Of a DNA stretch of 64,000 nucleotides, positions 16,714-24,703 are shown in pieces (the first letter of the stretch is position 1; every line of letters starts with the position of its first letter). The position numbers were made by a program, and so were the translations under genes. The notes under the pieces were generated by a model. That model was not told the DNA's origin. It did not search any database and worked only from the letters and a program-made list of their open reading frames with translations. This DNA is from Deinococcus apachensis DSM 19763 (lineage in GTDB: Bacteria > Deinococcota > Deinococci > Deinococcales > Deinococcaceae): positions 1 to 64,000 of the forward strand of contig NZ_KB906410.1 in assembly GCF_000381345.1 (NCBI RefSeq). The letters run 5' to 3'.

Positions 16714-17682
16714 CTATGGCTGGGCAGTGACTCGGTTCTCCGCCTGCCCCTGGGGAACACCCAGCACCCCGCGCAACCAGATGTTGGCCTCCTCCAGCGC
16801 CATCCGGGTCTGGTCGTACACCCCCACGCCCCCGAAGAACCCATGATGCATCCCGTCGTACCGCGTGAAGGACGCCTCCACCCCCGCCCCCCGCAGCGCC
16901 CGGGCGTAGTCCTCCCCCTCGTCCCGCAGCGGGTCGTACTCCGCCGTGATCACCAGCGCGGGCGGCAGATCCGCCAGACTCTGCGCCTTGCTGGGCGACG
17001 CGTGCGGGTGCATGGCCTGGGCGGGATCCGAGAGGTAGTGTCCCCGGAACCACAGCATGTCCTCGGTGGTCAGCCCGTAGCCCTGCCCATTCTCACGCCG
17101 GGATTCGGTCTCCCCGTAGAGATCCGTGGAGGGGTAGATCAGCAGCTGGCCCCGCAGGGCGGGGCCGCCCTCGTCCCGGGCACGCAGGGCCACGACCGCC
17201 GCGAGGTTGCCCCCTGCACTGTCCCCCGCCACGACGATCCGCTCCGGGTCTCCTCCCAGCCCCGTCACGTGCTCAGCCACCCACCGGGTCGCGGCGAAGC
17301 AGTCGTCGGGCGCGGCGGGAAAGGGGTGCTCGGGCGCGAGGCGGTAATCCACACTCACCACCACCGCCTGAGCTCCCGCACACAACTCACGGCAGATCGG
17401 GTCGTGGGTATCGAGGGTGCAGATGGTCCAGCCACCCCCGTGGAAGTACACGATCAGCGGGAAAGGACCCTGCCCTTGTGGAGTGTAGACCCGGATGGGC
17501 AGTTCTCCGGCAGGACTGGGGACGCTCCGATTCTCGACCCCAGCCACGGGGGCGGTGGAGGTGGGCATCAGGTGGAGGGAGGCGGCGATCCCCTGACGCA
17601 CCACGTCGACGGGAAGCGTGGAGAGGCGGGGCAGGGCGGCTTGCTGGTCGAGGGTGGCTTTAACCTTGGGGTCCAGGGGCAT
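16714..17682 (-). CDS. HSL-type alpha/beta hydrolase (acetyl esterase/lipase)
   Basis: A 322-residue cytoplasmic esterase of the hormone-sensitive-lipase group (Aes-like), hydrolysing short acyl esters. YFHGGGWTICTLDTHD gives the HGGG oxyanion hole, VAGDSAGGNLAAVVAL carries the nucleophile Ser, YDPLRDEGEDYARAL the Asp, and GMHHGFFGGVGVYDQ the His. The HSL marker VSVDYRLAPEHPFPAA is present. I use the ATG at 17682, preceded by GGAAAGGA; the longer upstream frame is not coding-like. It stands alone, convergent with nothing obvious, between decayed peptidase sequence and the initiator-like gene. Confidence 0.9.
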   Translation of the reverse strand: MPLDPKVKATLDQQAALPRLSTLPVDVVRQGIAASLHLMPTSTAPVAGVENRSVPSPAGELPIRVYTPQGQGPFPLIVYFHGGGWTICTLDTHDPICRELCAGAQAVVVSVDYRLAPEHPFPAAPDDCFAATRWVAEHVTGLGGDPERIVVAGDSAGGNLAAVVALRARDEGGPALRGQLLIYPSTDLYGETESRRENGQGYGLTTEDMLWFRGHYLSDPAQAMHPHASPSKAQSLADLPPALVITAEYDPLRDEGEDYARALRGAGVEASFTRYDGMHHGFFGGVGVYDQTRMALEEANIWLRGVLGVPQGQAENRVTAQP

Positions 17683-17829
17683 GACAGCGGTCCTTTCCAG
17701 AAAGCAAGTTGGGTTTGGCAACGGGAACACTCGGAGCATACACAACTCGCCTGGCCAGGACGAACGGCGGCTTCGAAGAGGTTCCAGTCCCATGCTGCCG
17801 AACCCCTCGGGCACCATCACCTGCCGCGT

Positions 17830-19395
17830 TCAACCCTCCGGCCACTGAAAGAGCTTGTGGAACTTCTGGAAGGGGTACTCACCCAGCTCCTGGATCAGGA
17901 CGCTCTGGCTGGTGACTTCCATCACGGTGTAGAGCTTCCCGCTCTCGCGCCCCTGCCACTGCTGGCCCGCTTCCACGACGCTGAACTGGGCGGCCTGCGC
18001 CTCCTTCTCCTCCCGGGTCAGGTAGGCGCCGGGGAGGGTGACGACGCTGCCCGCCCCGCCACCCTTCGTCCGGGTCGGCGCGCCGATCAGGCGGTCGAGG
18101 CCACGGATCGCCAGCGTCTGGAAGTTCGCCCCACTCGCCCTGGCCTCCACCTGCGCCGTCATGCGGACGAGGTCCAGCTCCGCCTCGGTGAGCCTAAGCC
18201 AGTCCCGGCGGGACAGCGCCCCGCTCGGCGTGAGCTCGTCCAGGAGGCCCGCCTCCACCGCCCGCTTCCCACCCACCATCCCGACCACCCGGCGGTACGA
18301 CGGGTTCCCAGCAGTCGCCCGGGGCCGCCCGGCTAGCTCGGCGGGCGGAACGGGAACCAGCGCGTCCACGGTGGCGGGCGCGGCGACCTGCGGAACTTCA
18401 GGGACCGTTGCGGCCTCTTGCCCGCCTTCGGCTGGACCGAACAGCAAGGCCAGATCTGCGTCCGTGATCGCTATATCAGCGGCCCTGCCAGCAGGCGGCA
18501 GCACGGCGACGCTCGTGCCTGGCTCCCGCTGGGCCTTCAGGGTCGTGTCTGCCGTTCCCTCTCCTGAGGCCGTGGTGGTGTGCGGTCCCGGGCTGGGCTC
18601 AGCGGCCTGGCAGGCGTCCCGCTGCTCGCGCGCGTCATCTTCCAACTGAAATACACCACCTTCTCGTGGACAGGAAATCTCTGGGGAAGTCTCGTGATAT
18701 ATGTCCCGGAATTTTGGGAGGTCGCCGCCGGGATTTTGGGAGGTTGACCTCGCAAAATTTCGGGAGGTCGACTCCTGTCCTCCCCCGAAACTGAACCCCC
18801 CAGAATTCCGGGAGGTCGATTCCGGGGCAGGGGCGAGGACGCTTTCCCCCTGGTCGGCCACCCCCGTGTCCTCGGTGAGAGGCTCGTCGGCCATCCCGGC
18901 TTGAACATGCCGCTCCCGCTTCGCCCCCTTCGCCTTGACGCCCGGGTCGACGTCGGGGCCCTGAAGGGTCACCGCGATGGCCTCGGGGATGGGTTCGACG
19001 TAGACGACGTTATGGAGCAGGCGGCCCTGGACGCGCTCGGTCCGGTACTCTATGCGGATCAGTCCGGCCTTCTGCGCCCGGTTGCAGGCTTCGCGCATCT
19101 CACGCTCGGACATGCCGAACACGGCCGCCCGGCGCTCGTAGTTGTACTGCAGCATCTCCCGCTGGAACTTGCGCTCGTAACCGACGACCAGGCCGCCCCG
19201 CTCCTCATCGCGCACCTCGGAAGGGCGGTACCAGTAGAGGATGTCCGCGACGGCCGTGATCATGTTGCGGTCCGGGCGGTTGGCCTCGGAGCGGAACTCG
19301 GAGCGCCGGTACCAGACGTGCGGGGTGACGTTCCCCGTGATGTTCAGCCTGCCAATGGCAGCGACGACAGGCGTCATGGGTTTTGCGACATTCAC
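17830..19395 (-). CDS. Replication-initiator-like plasmid/phage protein
   Basis: A 521-residue protein. The N-terminal 150 residues look like a winged-helix DNA-binding domain: VTPHVWYRRSEFRSEANRPD, MITAVADILYWYRPSEV, RAAVFGMSEREMREACNRAQ and AGLIRIEYRTERVQGRL. This resembles the N-domains of DnaT/DnaD-like or RepA-like proteins. The middle (about 190-330) is a Pro/Ser/Glu-rich linker with a repeated TS(R/Q)N unit encoded by four DNA repeats. A conserved helical segment (NPSYRRVVGMVGGKRAVEAG) and a small beta-domain ending YPFQKFHKLFQWPEG close it. No partition genes are adjacent. The role in replication is inferred from the HTH, the linker style and the repeats inside the gene. A plus-strand RNA candidate starts about 75 bases upstream. 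Confidence 0.6.
   Translation of the reverse strand: MNVAKPMTPVVAAIGRLNITGNVTPHVWYRRSEFRSEANRPDRNMITAVADILYWYRPSEVRDEERGGLVVGYERKFQREMLQYNYERRAAVFGMSEREMREACNRAQKAGLIRIEYRTERVQGRLLHNVVYVEPIPEAIAVTLQGPDVDPGVKAKGAKRERHVQAGMADEPLTEDTGVADQGESVLAPAPESTSRNSGGFSFGGGQESTSRNFARSTSQNPGGDLPKFRDIYHETSPEISCPREGGVFQLEDDAREQRDACQAAEPSPGPHTTTASGEGTADTTLKAQREPGTSVAVLPPAGRAADIAITDADLALLFGPAEGGQEAATVPEVPQVAAPATVDALVPVPPAELAGRPRATAGNPSYRRVVGMVGGKRAVEAGLLDELTPSGALSRRDWLRLTEAELDLVRMTAQVEARASGANFQTLAIRGLDRLIGAPTRTKGGGAGSVVTLPGAYLTREEKEAQAAQFSVVEAGQQWQGRESGKLYTVMEVTSQSVLIQELGEYPFQKFHKLFQWPEG
18710..18818. repeat. Four iteron-like repeats inside the initiator-like gene
   Basis: A core of the form AATTTTGGGAGGTCG occurs at 18710-18724, 18732-18746 (AGGTTG), 18756-18770 (TTTCGGGAGGTCG) and 18804-18818 (TTCCGGGAGGTCG). 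The first three are spaced by 22-24 bases and the fourth by about 48, close to a multiple of the helical repeat. An AT-richer stretch at about 18645-18705 lies beside them. Lambdoid phages carry origin iterons inside gene O in the same way, so this may be an origin; alternatively it only reflects a repeated peptide. Confidence 0.55.
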
Positions 19396-19468
19396 GCTGA
19401 AGTCCTCAGGCGGCCCGCCAGTTCCCGCCAGCGGCGAGGGCCAGGGCTCACGCCCTGAGGGTCAAGGA

Positions 19469-19498
19469 TTGACCCTCACCCGATAGTGCGCCTAAACT
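19469..19498 (+). promoter_or_regulatory. Candidate sigma-70 promoter for a small RNA
   Basis: TTGACC at 19469-19474 and TAAACT at 19493-19498 are separated by 18 bases. Transcription would start near 19505 and run away from the initiator-like gene. It is one of the better sigma-70 matches in the window and has a hairpin terminator about 90 bases downstream. Confidence 0.5.
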
Positions 19499-19504
19499 AC
19501 GGGT

Positions 19505-19597
19505 GGCCGCGACCCGAAAGGGTCGTTTGGTTCAGAGCCCGAGAGAACTCTGTTGACTGTGAGCTCCCCTTTCCCGAGGGGAGTTCCTCTTTTTGGT
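19505..19597 (+). ncRNA. Candidate small RNA upstream of the initiator-like gene
   Basis: After the promoter-like sequence the strand forms three consecutive hairpins. GACCC/GGGTC closes a GAAA tetraloop at 19511-19524. CAGAG/CTCTG pairs at 19533-19552. A 9-bp terminal stem at 19561-19586 is followed by CCTCTTTTT. No open frame with a ribosome binding site lies inside. The arrangement of promoter, structured RNA and intrinsic terminator in about 95 bases is that of a bacterial sRNA. Being divergent from the initiator-like gene, it does not overlap that coding region, so it would act in trans or through the leader. It matches no RNA family I recognise. Confidence 0.5.
19561..19594 (+). terminator. 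Intrinsic terminator of the sRNA candidate
   Basis: GAGCTCCCC pairs with GGGGAGTTC (one G-U pair) around an eight-base loop and is followed by CCTCTTTTT. It is the clearest rho-independent terminator in the window, read on the plus strand. Confidence 0.75.
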
Positions 19598-19599
19598 GT

Positions 19600-20490
19600 T
19601 CCCGCACCCGTCGGAGGGGAGGGCAGCGTACCACGCTCAGCCCAGCTTCAGGCACCTCAACCTGCCCAGTGGATGACGACGAGGGCTCCTTTCCGGAAGG
19701 CCACCCGGGCGCCGACCTGCGGCGTCCAGGGCTCCGCGTGGGGGACAGTTCCCACACGGCCACAGTAATGGATCCTGGGCCGGAGATCAAGCGAAAACAC
19801 TGTCCAGGACATACTTTTTAGGTATTCTGCACCCCAAATGCACCTGTACCGGCTCGGCCACCGCGGCCCTGCTTCCCGGAGAAGGCATGGCTGACGCCCT
19901 GATCGGTTTTCCTCTCCCTCACGAGGTGACCCACCCCGCAGGAGGGCGACTTCGCCGCTTCCCGGAGAGAAGCCGGGGGTGTTCCGGGAAACGCCAGTCT
20001 CCCCTCCCCACCTGACTGCGGCCCATTACCCCCGAAGAGCCCTCAGGCTGCTCCTCGCGGCAGACGCTCCAGCTCTGGCCGCCCCCCAGGGCCAACTGGC
20101 CTATCCCTGCGGCCAGAAAGTCTCGCCACAGGAAACCGCGCACTGTCCAACCCTGTCGCCAGCAACAGAGACCGTGGCCTACTTCAAGGCCACGACGACA
20201 ACCTTGAGAACCTGACCGTTCGGGGAGTGCGATTGCCCCGGCCCAGCACGGCTCCTCAGGTTCTCCCAGGACAACGGCACTCCGCGCCTCCACAGTGGTT
20301 GAGGTGGACGGGCGGACGTTAGAGGCAGACAACAATGCAGGCGGTCTCTCCCTCCGGTGGGAGGCTTCACCCTTGATTCCGAGAACGACACTCTGGACGT
20401 GCCCCGTGCGCTCAGGGGCTGGCGGAACTCACCACGGGGATCGGGGTGCGGGGATACGCGTACGCCTGGCCCTCGCCTCATCTGGTCTTT
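19600..20490. other. Non-coding or unrecognised stretch
   Basis: No frame in this 0.9 kb has a convincing start, ribosome binding site and coding-like peptide. I see no tRNA-like fold or iteron array. It may be a decayed plasmid-backbone region. Confidence 0.35.
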
Positions 20491-20491
20491 C

Positions 20492-20580
20492 AAGATGTGA
20501 GGTGTGAGGTTCACGAAGAAGGACCGTGCAGAACAACCGATTCGGCCTCACTCCTCTGCCCCCGCTCGACCTCACATCTT
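20492..20580. repeat. 12-bp inverted repeat bounding 65 bases
   Basis: AAGATGTGAGGT at 20492-20503 is exactly inverted as ACCTCACATCTT at 20569-20580. No target duplication is visible outside it. It lies just beyond the 3' end of an IS982-like remnant, so one arm could be that element's terminal repeat; alternatively it is a two-site operator. Confidence 0.5.
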
Positions 20581-20611
20581 ACCGTGAATAGGGGTTGCAG
20601 TTGGGGGGGAA

Positions 20612-20880
20612 CTAGGGTAAAGGGATGAGATCGCAGAATTTGAGGTTATAGGTCAGGACGAGAAGGGCGACCTTGAGCCGGGGTGTCGCGCGTGTCTTGA
20701 CCTGCCCCCAACGCAGCCCCATCGCCTCCAAGGCGGAGAACGCGGATTCGATGACTTTACGCGCCGCTCCATATTCTTCCTGCCATCAAGGGTCAGGGTG
20801 CTTCGCGTTCTTCTTCGGCGGCGTAAGGTCAGTGCCTGACGGGTAGCCTTATGACCGATGGGATGCCGCATCCAGTTCGG
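20612..20880 (-). mobile_element. IS982-like transposase, C-terminal remnant
   Basis: The minus strand reads TPPKKNAKHPDP, a stop (TGA), then [20 protein letters not shown] and [20 protein letters not shown], ending [15 protein letters not shown] at the TAG in 20612-20614. The arrangement of an RKVIES catalytic Glu helix followed by [14 protein letters not shown] is the C-terminus of IS982-type DDE transposases. The in-frame stop and missing N-terminal part make it inactive. The family call is from recalled motifs. Confidence 0.55.
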
Positions 20881-21050
20881 TGCCCTATGCACACCGGCGC
20901 CGCTCTATTGTGGTCCATCGTGCTCCGATGACCCCATTTCCGCTCGGTGGTGTCCCGGCGCGCCTCATCGCCACCAGGATGGTTCACGATGCCCTGTGCT
21001 GTCCCTTGCAAGGTCAGTTGCACACGTTTCTTTCGTGCTGGGCTGCAACA

Positions 21051-21080
21051 GCAGGGAGCGCGGCATGCCGCGCTCCCTGC
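21051..21080 (-). terminator. Perfect palindrome after the lipoprotein gene
   Basis: GCAGGGAGCGCGGCA is followed directly by TGCCGCGCTCCCTGC, a 15+15 perfect inverted repeat, 13 bases beyond the stop at 21094. It is the likely terminator of that gene. Confidence 0.65.
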
Positions 21081-21093
21081 TCGGGCGAGAAGT

Positions 21094-22641
21094 TTAGTAG
21101 CTGCCGCCCCACATGCCGAATTCGAAGGCGCTGGTGTCGTTGTTGGTGAATTTCACCCAGAAGGTGCCGTTGGGCGCGGCGCTCCTGGCGACGACGATCC
21201 GGCCCCCCCTGTTGCTGGTGGTGGTGTCGGCGTGCGGGGGCAGCGGCGTGCCGTTCAGGGTGTTGTAGGCCACGACACTGATATTGTCGGGGGCGTTGTC
21301 GATTTCATTCTCCATGTACCCCAGGAACAAGTTATCGCCGGGTTGGGGGAAGGTCACGTAGTCGGCTTTGATCCACAGCGACTGGCCGGGCTGGAGGACG
21401 AAGCCGCCATAGCCACCGCCCGTGCCGTAGACCGTGAGGTAGTTCGTCTCGGGCTCCGTGGGCTCGGTGCTGGGCGCGGAAACGCTGACCGATGGGGTAA
21501 GGCTGCTTTCGTTGCCCGCCGCGTCGCGCGCGACGATGAGCAGGGGGACCGCACCGACCGTTTCGGGCGTCCAGGTGGTGCTCCAGTTACCGTCGGCGTC
21601 GGTGTCAATGGCGTGCACCCCGTCGGCGAGTTCGCCGCCGGTGGGGTTGGTGGCGGCGACGAGGGTGTTGTCGTCGTACACCTGGATGCCAGCGACGGCG
21701 TGGTCATCGCGCGCGGTGCCGCTCAGCGTGACGTCCTGGCCGGTGCTGACCGTGCCGAGGGGGTTCAGGGTCAGTTCGTAGGGGGCCACGGTGTCGGCAA
21801 CCACGGCACTCGTTGCAATGGCGTGCTGGAAGGCAGGCAGGTTGACCGGCTGGAACACCGCGACGTCGCTGTTCCCCTGGCGTACCCAGGCGCTCAGGTT
21901 CGCGGTGACGCGCAGGTTGGGATCGTCCACGGTTCCGCGGGCGGTGAGGGTCACGCCGACGGCGCTGCCTTTGCGGGTCGTGTCGGCGCCGCTGACGGTG
22001 TAGGGCACCTGGGGGTTCATGACCAGGTCGCCCAGCGGCAGGGCGAATTTCTGGCCCTTGACGGACTCGCTGTACGCGTAGAGCTTCAGGTTGACGGTGT
22101 CGTTGGTGAACACCTTCTGGGTGTTCATGGCGAAGTCGAGTTTGCTGTTGGCGAGGTTCAGGACGCCGTGGAAGCGCAGGTTGACGACGTTGGTCTGCTC
22201 GTCCAGTGCAGCGGTGTTTTCTTCGGCGCTGCCGTAACTGAGCAGGGCGTTGGTCTGCTGGTCTTCGTATTTGCCAGCGTTCTCGAAGCTGTACTGGCCC
22301 TTGGGCAGCAGCAGCGTCTGAGCGAAGCCGTTGCTCTGGTCGAGCACCACGGTGTTGCTGGCGCCCGGCACGTTCTCGCCGCCGGGGGTGTAGACGCCGT
22401 CTCGCAGGTACACGGCGTTGCCGTTCGCGTCGCGGACAGTGACCTTGATGCCGGTGAGGGGGGCGTTGTTGGGTAGGCCCAGGGCGCCCAGGCCAGCGCT
22501 CTGCTGCGAGAACGCGGCGCTGCTGATGTGAACTTTAACGTTCGGGCCGCTGGCGGTGAGCGCGTCGGGGGCGCTGGGCATCTGGCCGCAGGCGGCCAGA
22601 GTGAGCAGGGAGGTCAGGGCCAGCAGGGGGGTTTTCTTCAT
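21094..22641 (-). CDS. Large surface lipoprotein with Ig-like domain
   Basis: A 515-residue lipoprotein. MKKTPLLALTSLLTLAACGQ is a signal peptide with lipobox LAAC, so Cys18 would be lipidated and the protein anchored outside the membrane. Residues about 30-270 form a beta-rich region with no known motif. About 285-380 form a bacterial Ig-like fold (VAPYELTLNPLGTVSTGQDV, DADGNWSTTWTPETVGAVPL, VARDAAGNESSL). A Glu/Pro/Thr linker and a C-terminal jelly-roll-like domain follow, ending EFGMWGGSY. I chose the ATG at 22641, which has GGAGCG upstream; the longer open frame is not plausible. It may bind a carbohydrate or cell-wall component; this is not shown by the sequence. Confidence 0.8.
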   Translation of the reverse strand: MKKTPLLALTSLLTLAACGQMPSAPDALTASGPNVKVHISSAAFSQQSAGLGALGLPNNAPLTGIKVTVRDANGNAVYLRDGVYTPGGENVPGASNTVVLDQSNGFAQTLLLPKGQYSFENAGKYEDQQTNALLSYGSAEENTAALDEQTNVVNLRFHGVLNLANSKLDFAMNTQKVFTNDTVNLKLYAYSESVKGQKFALPLGDLVMNPQVPYTVSGADTTRKGSAVGVTLTARGTVDDPNLRVTANLSAWVRQGNSDVAVFQPVNLPAFQHAIATSAVVADTVAPYELTLNPLGTVSTGQDVTLSGTARDDHAVAGIQVYDDNTLVAATNPTGGELADGVHAIDTDADGNWSTTWTPETVGAVPLLIVARDAAGNESSLTPSVSVSAPSTEPTEPETNYLTVYGTGGGYGGFVLQPGQSLWIKADYVTFPQPGDNLFLGYMENEIDNAPDNISVVAYNTLNGTPLPPHADTTTSNRGGRIVVARSAAPNGTFWVKFTNNDTSAFEFGMWGGSY

Positions 22642-23260
22642 GCACGCTCCAGAGTGATCTGGCGTCCTCTCCAGGGTGGCGGTCCGCGCCACGCCCTTCA
22701 TGAAAGCGCCTTTATCTGGTGCACACAGTAGAGGCGATCTTCTAACAATCCGATGACAAACACGGCCGATCCGGACGGCCCGGCGTCTCCCTGAAGCCAG
22801 CGCCTGCCCGCTGGACTTCGCTGCTGCGGGCGCGCGAACTCGTTCGAGCCACCCGAGGACAACGCCTGCGCCTGCCCGGGTTGAAACCCACTCGGCACGG
22901 CACGAAATTCGCGGAGACTTCAACATCGAGCCCCACCCCGGGTGGGGCTCGACGTTCCGGTGTCGGGGCGGCGTGCGCGTCGCGTCCGCCAAGACCTCGA
23001 GGTGTACGGCACAAACAAGCTGCCTTTGAACTCGATTTGGTACGTGGCTGGCGCCAGGCTCACGTCGCCCTCCCCCTGCTTAAACCTTCTCTTTCGCGCG
23101 ACAGTTTGGGCAATGCATCCGGGAAGTGTTCAGCTCGCCGGACCGCTGCACGAAACGGAATGAGCTCAGAGGTCCAGGACGGAGTGGGTCGGCAGCCGTG
23201 TACTCGCCTTCCAGGCAGAGAGCTTGTCATGGTCCCCGCAATCCCCCTCCCTGCTGGGAT
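22642..23260. other. Long intergenic region
   Basis: No gene is supported in these 620 bases. The one striking feature is the palindrome at 22926-22952. The first 100 bases hold the promoter side of the lipoprotein gene. Confidence 0.4.
22926..22952. repeat. Perfect 13+1+13 palindrome
   Basis: TCGAGCCCCACCC, one C, then GGGTGGGGCTCGA. With one mismatch the pairing extends to AAC/GTT outside. It has the same 13+1+13 geometry as the IS6-associated palindrome but a different sequence, and there is no T-run. It could be a stranded terminator from a lost gene. Confidence 0.55.
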
Positions 23261-24247
23261 TCAGTCCTCGAGCAGGCTTAGCAAAGCCTCACCCCGTGCG
23301 CTCAGCGCATGGTGTACCAGGCGGCCCGAGCGCTGATCTGTGACCACACCAATGCGGCGCAGGTCGCTCACCTGTTGCGACACGGCGCCAGGCGTCACAC
23401 CCAGTCGACGAGCCAGTTCGCTGGTCGTCGTCGGTACTGCCAGCTCACGCAACAGGACCGCGCGGCCGTGCCCAAGCAGCATCCGCACGGCATCCTCCGC
23501 TGCGTGCCGTTCCTGCCACAGCCGGAACGCGCCCCTCGCTGGGTACACGATCATGGGCCGCCAAGGCTCCGCGAACGTCCATCCGGGCGTATGCCACCTG
23601 AACACAGACGGCACCAGGACCAGGCCGCGCCCGCCGAGAGCAATGTCCGCGTCCGTTCGGCGACTGGCAATTTACAGAACTCCCTCGTGGAACGTCAGGC
23701 CCGGGTGGAGCTCCGAGAGCAAGTCCTCGGGTCCGTCACCGGCGAGGCGCAGCGCCCGCTGCGCCATATCCGCCTCGAGCGTCGCGCGGATACGCCGCCA
23801 GTACGGCGCGAGTGCCCCCTCCCAGCACGCACTCAGCGCCTCGACGAGACGCTCGAGCGCCGCGTCGGATGCATGGAGAAAGGGAGTGACGCCGTCCTCA
23901 GAATGACCGTTGCTCATGCAGAGCAGCCCTTCAACCTCACGACGAATGAGCGTCCGGTCAGTGACAAGCACGGCACGAAGCTGGTCTTCGAACCCGGGTG
24001 ACGGTCGCTGTGGCGGCGGCGCGAGAAAGTCTGGCACGTGAACGCCATTGCCCATCAAGGCTCTCAGCGGTGTGAGTTCGACGCGCTCCAACGCCGTTCG
24101 CGCCTCAGTTGACCACCTCGTAAAGGGCGCCTGCCGCCAGGCGGGACCGTTCAGCACATCGACGGCCTCCACAACCTCGCCGAGCGGATGCAAGGCCAAG
24201 CGTACGCGGCCGAGATCCTCCGGGGTGAAATGGACTCGAATTGGCAT
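23261..24247 (-). pseudogene. ArsR-type regulator with DUF5937-like N-domain, split by a stop codon
   Basis: Two open segments in the same frame are separated by one TAA at 23672-23674. The first (24247-23675) reads MPIRVHFTPEDLGRVRLALH and has the long helical sensor-like domain of DUF5937 proteins (PYWRRIRATLEADMAQRALR, LLSELHPGLTFHEGVL). The second continues VPSVFRWHTPGW, PMIVYPARG and the winged helix TSELARRLGVTPGAVSQQVS. Fused regulators of about 330 residues with exactly this order are known. A single CAA-to-TAA change would restore one 328-residue protein. The shorter C-terminal piece has an in-frame ATG, but a separate start there is doubtful. It is divergent from the monooxygenase gene. 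Confidence 0.7.
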
Positions 24248-24378
24248 GGGGATGGCGTCATTGTGCCTCGCGAACGCCCCACTCGTGACGATTTAGCCGC
24301 GCACTAAACCGTTGGAATGAAGCGGAAGCGGGTTTTAGCCTGGGTGTCTCCGGAACAATTCCGGAGCAGGAGGAGAGC

Positions 24379-24699
24379 ATGCGTGTCCAGATCATCACGT
24401 TTCAGCTTCAAGGTCTCTCCGCCGCCGAGTACCGCGAGATGTGCAGTGCGCTGGCTAAGTCCGTATCGGCGCTGCCCGGCTGCTTGAGCAAGATCTGGCT
24501 GGAGGACGAGGCGTCGAACCGGTACGGTGGAGTGTACGTCTGGAGGGATGACGCGGCGATGACCGCCGCGATGGCCTCGGACCTCATGCAGGCTGTCGCG
24601 AACCACCCCAACCTCAGTGGCTTCGAAACGCATGACTTCGGCGTCCTTGAGGAGCCAAGCCGAGTAACGCGTGGTCTGCCCGAACGGGTTCCCGGGTGA
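24379..24699 (+). CDS. YdhR-like putative monooxygenase
   Basis: A 106-residue ferredoxin-like alpha/beta-barrel protein. MRVQIITFQLQGLSAAEYRE, SALPGCLSKIWLEDEASNRY and GGVYVWRDDAAMTAAMASDL match the YdhR/antibiotic-biosynthesis monooxygenase layout, in which a dimer encloses a hydrophobic ligand pocket. AGGAGGAGAGC lies directly before the ATG. The sulfurtransferase gene begins 4 bases after its stop, so the two form an operon. The broken ArsR-type gene is divergent and may have controlled it. The reaction is unknown; oxidation of an aromatic small molecule is only a family-level guess. Confidence 0.75.
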   Translation: MRVQIITFQLQGLSAAEYREMCSALAKSVSALPGCLSKIWLEDEASNRYGGVYVWRDDAAMTAAMASDLMQAVANHPNLSGFETHDFGVLEEPSRVTRGLPERVPG

Positions 24700-24703
24700 C
24701 GAC

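Noticed and set aside
18710..18818. CRISPR array
   Set aside because: The repeats are short (15 bases), imperfect, unevenly spaced and lie inside a coding frame; no cas gene is present.
20947..22476. Plus-strand frame of 509 codons
   Set aside because: It is a shadow of the lipoprotein gene on the minus strand, which has a lipobox, Ig-like motifs and a terminator.
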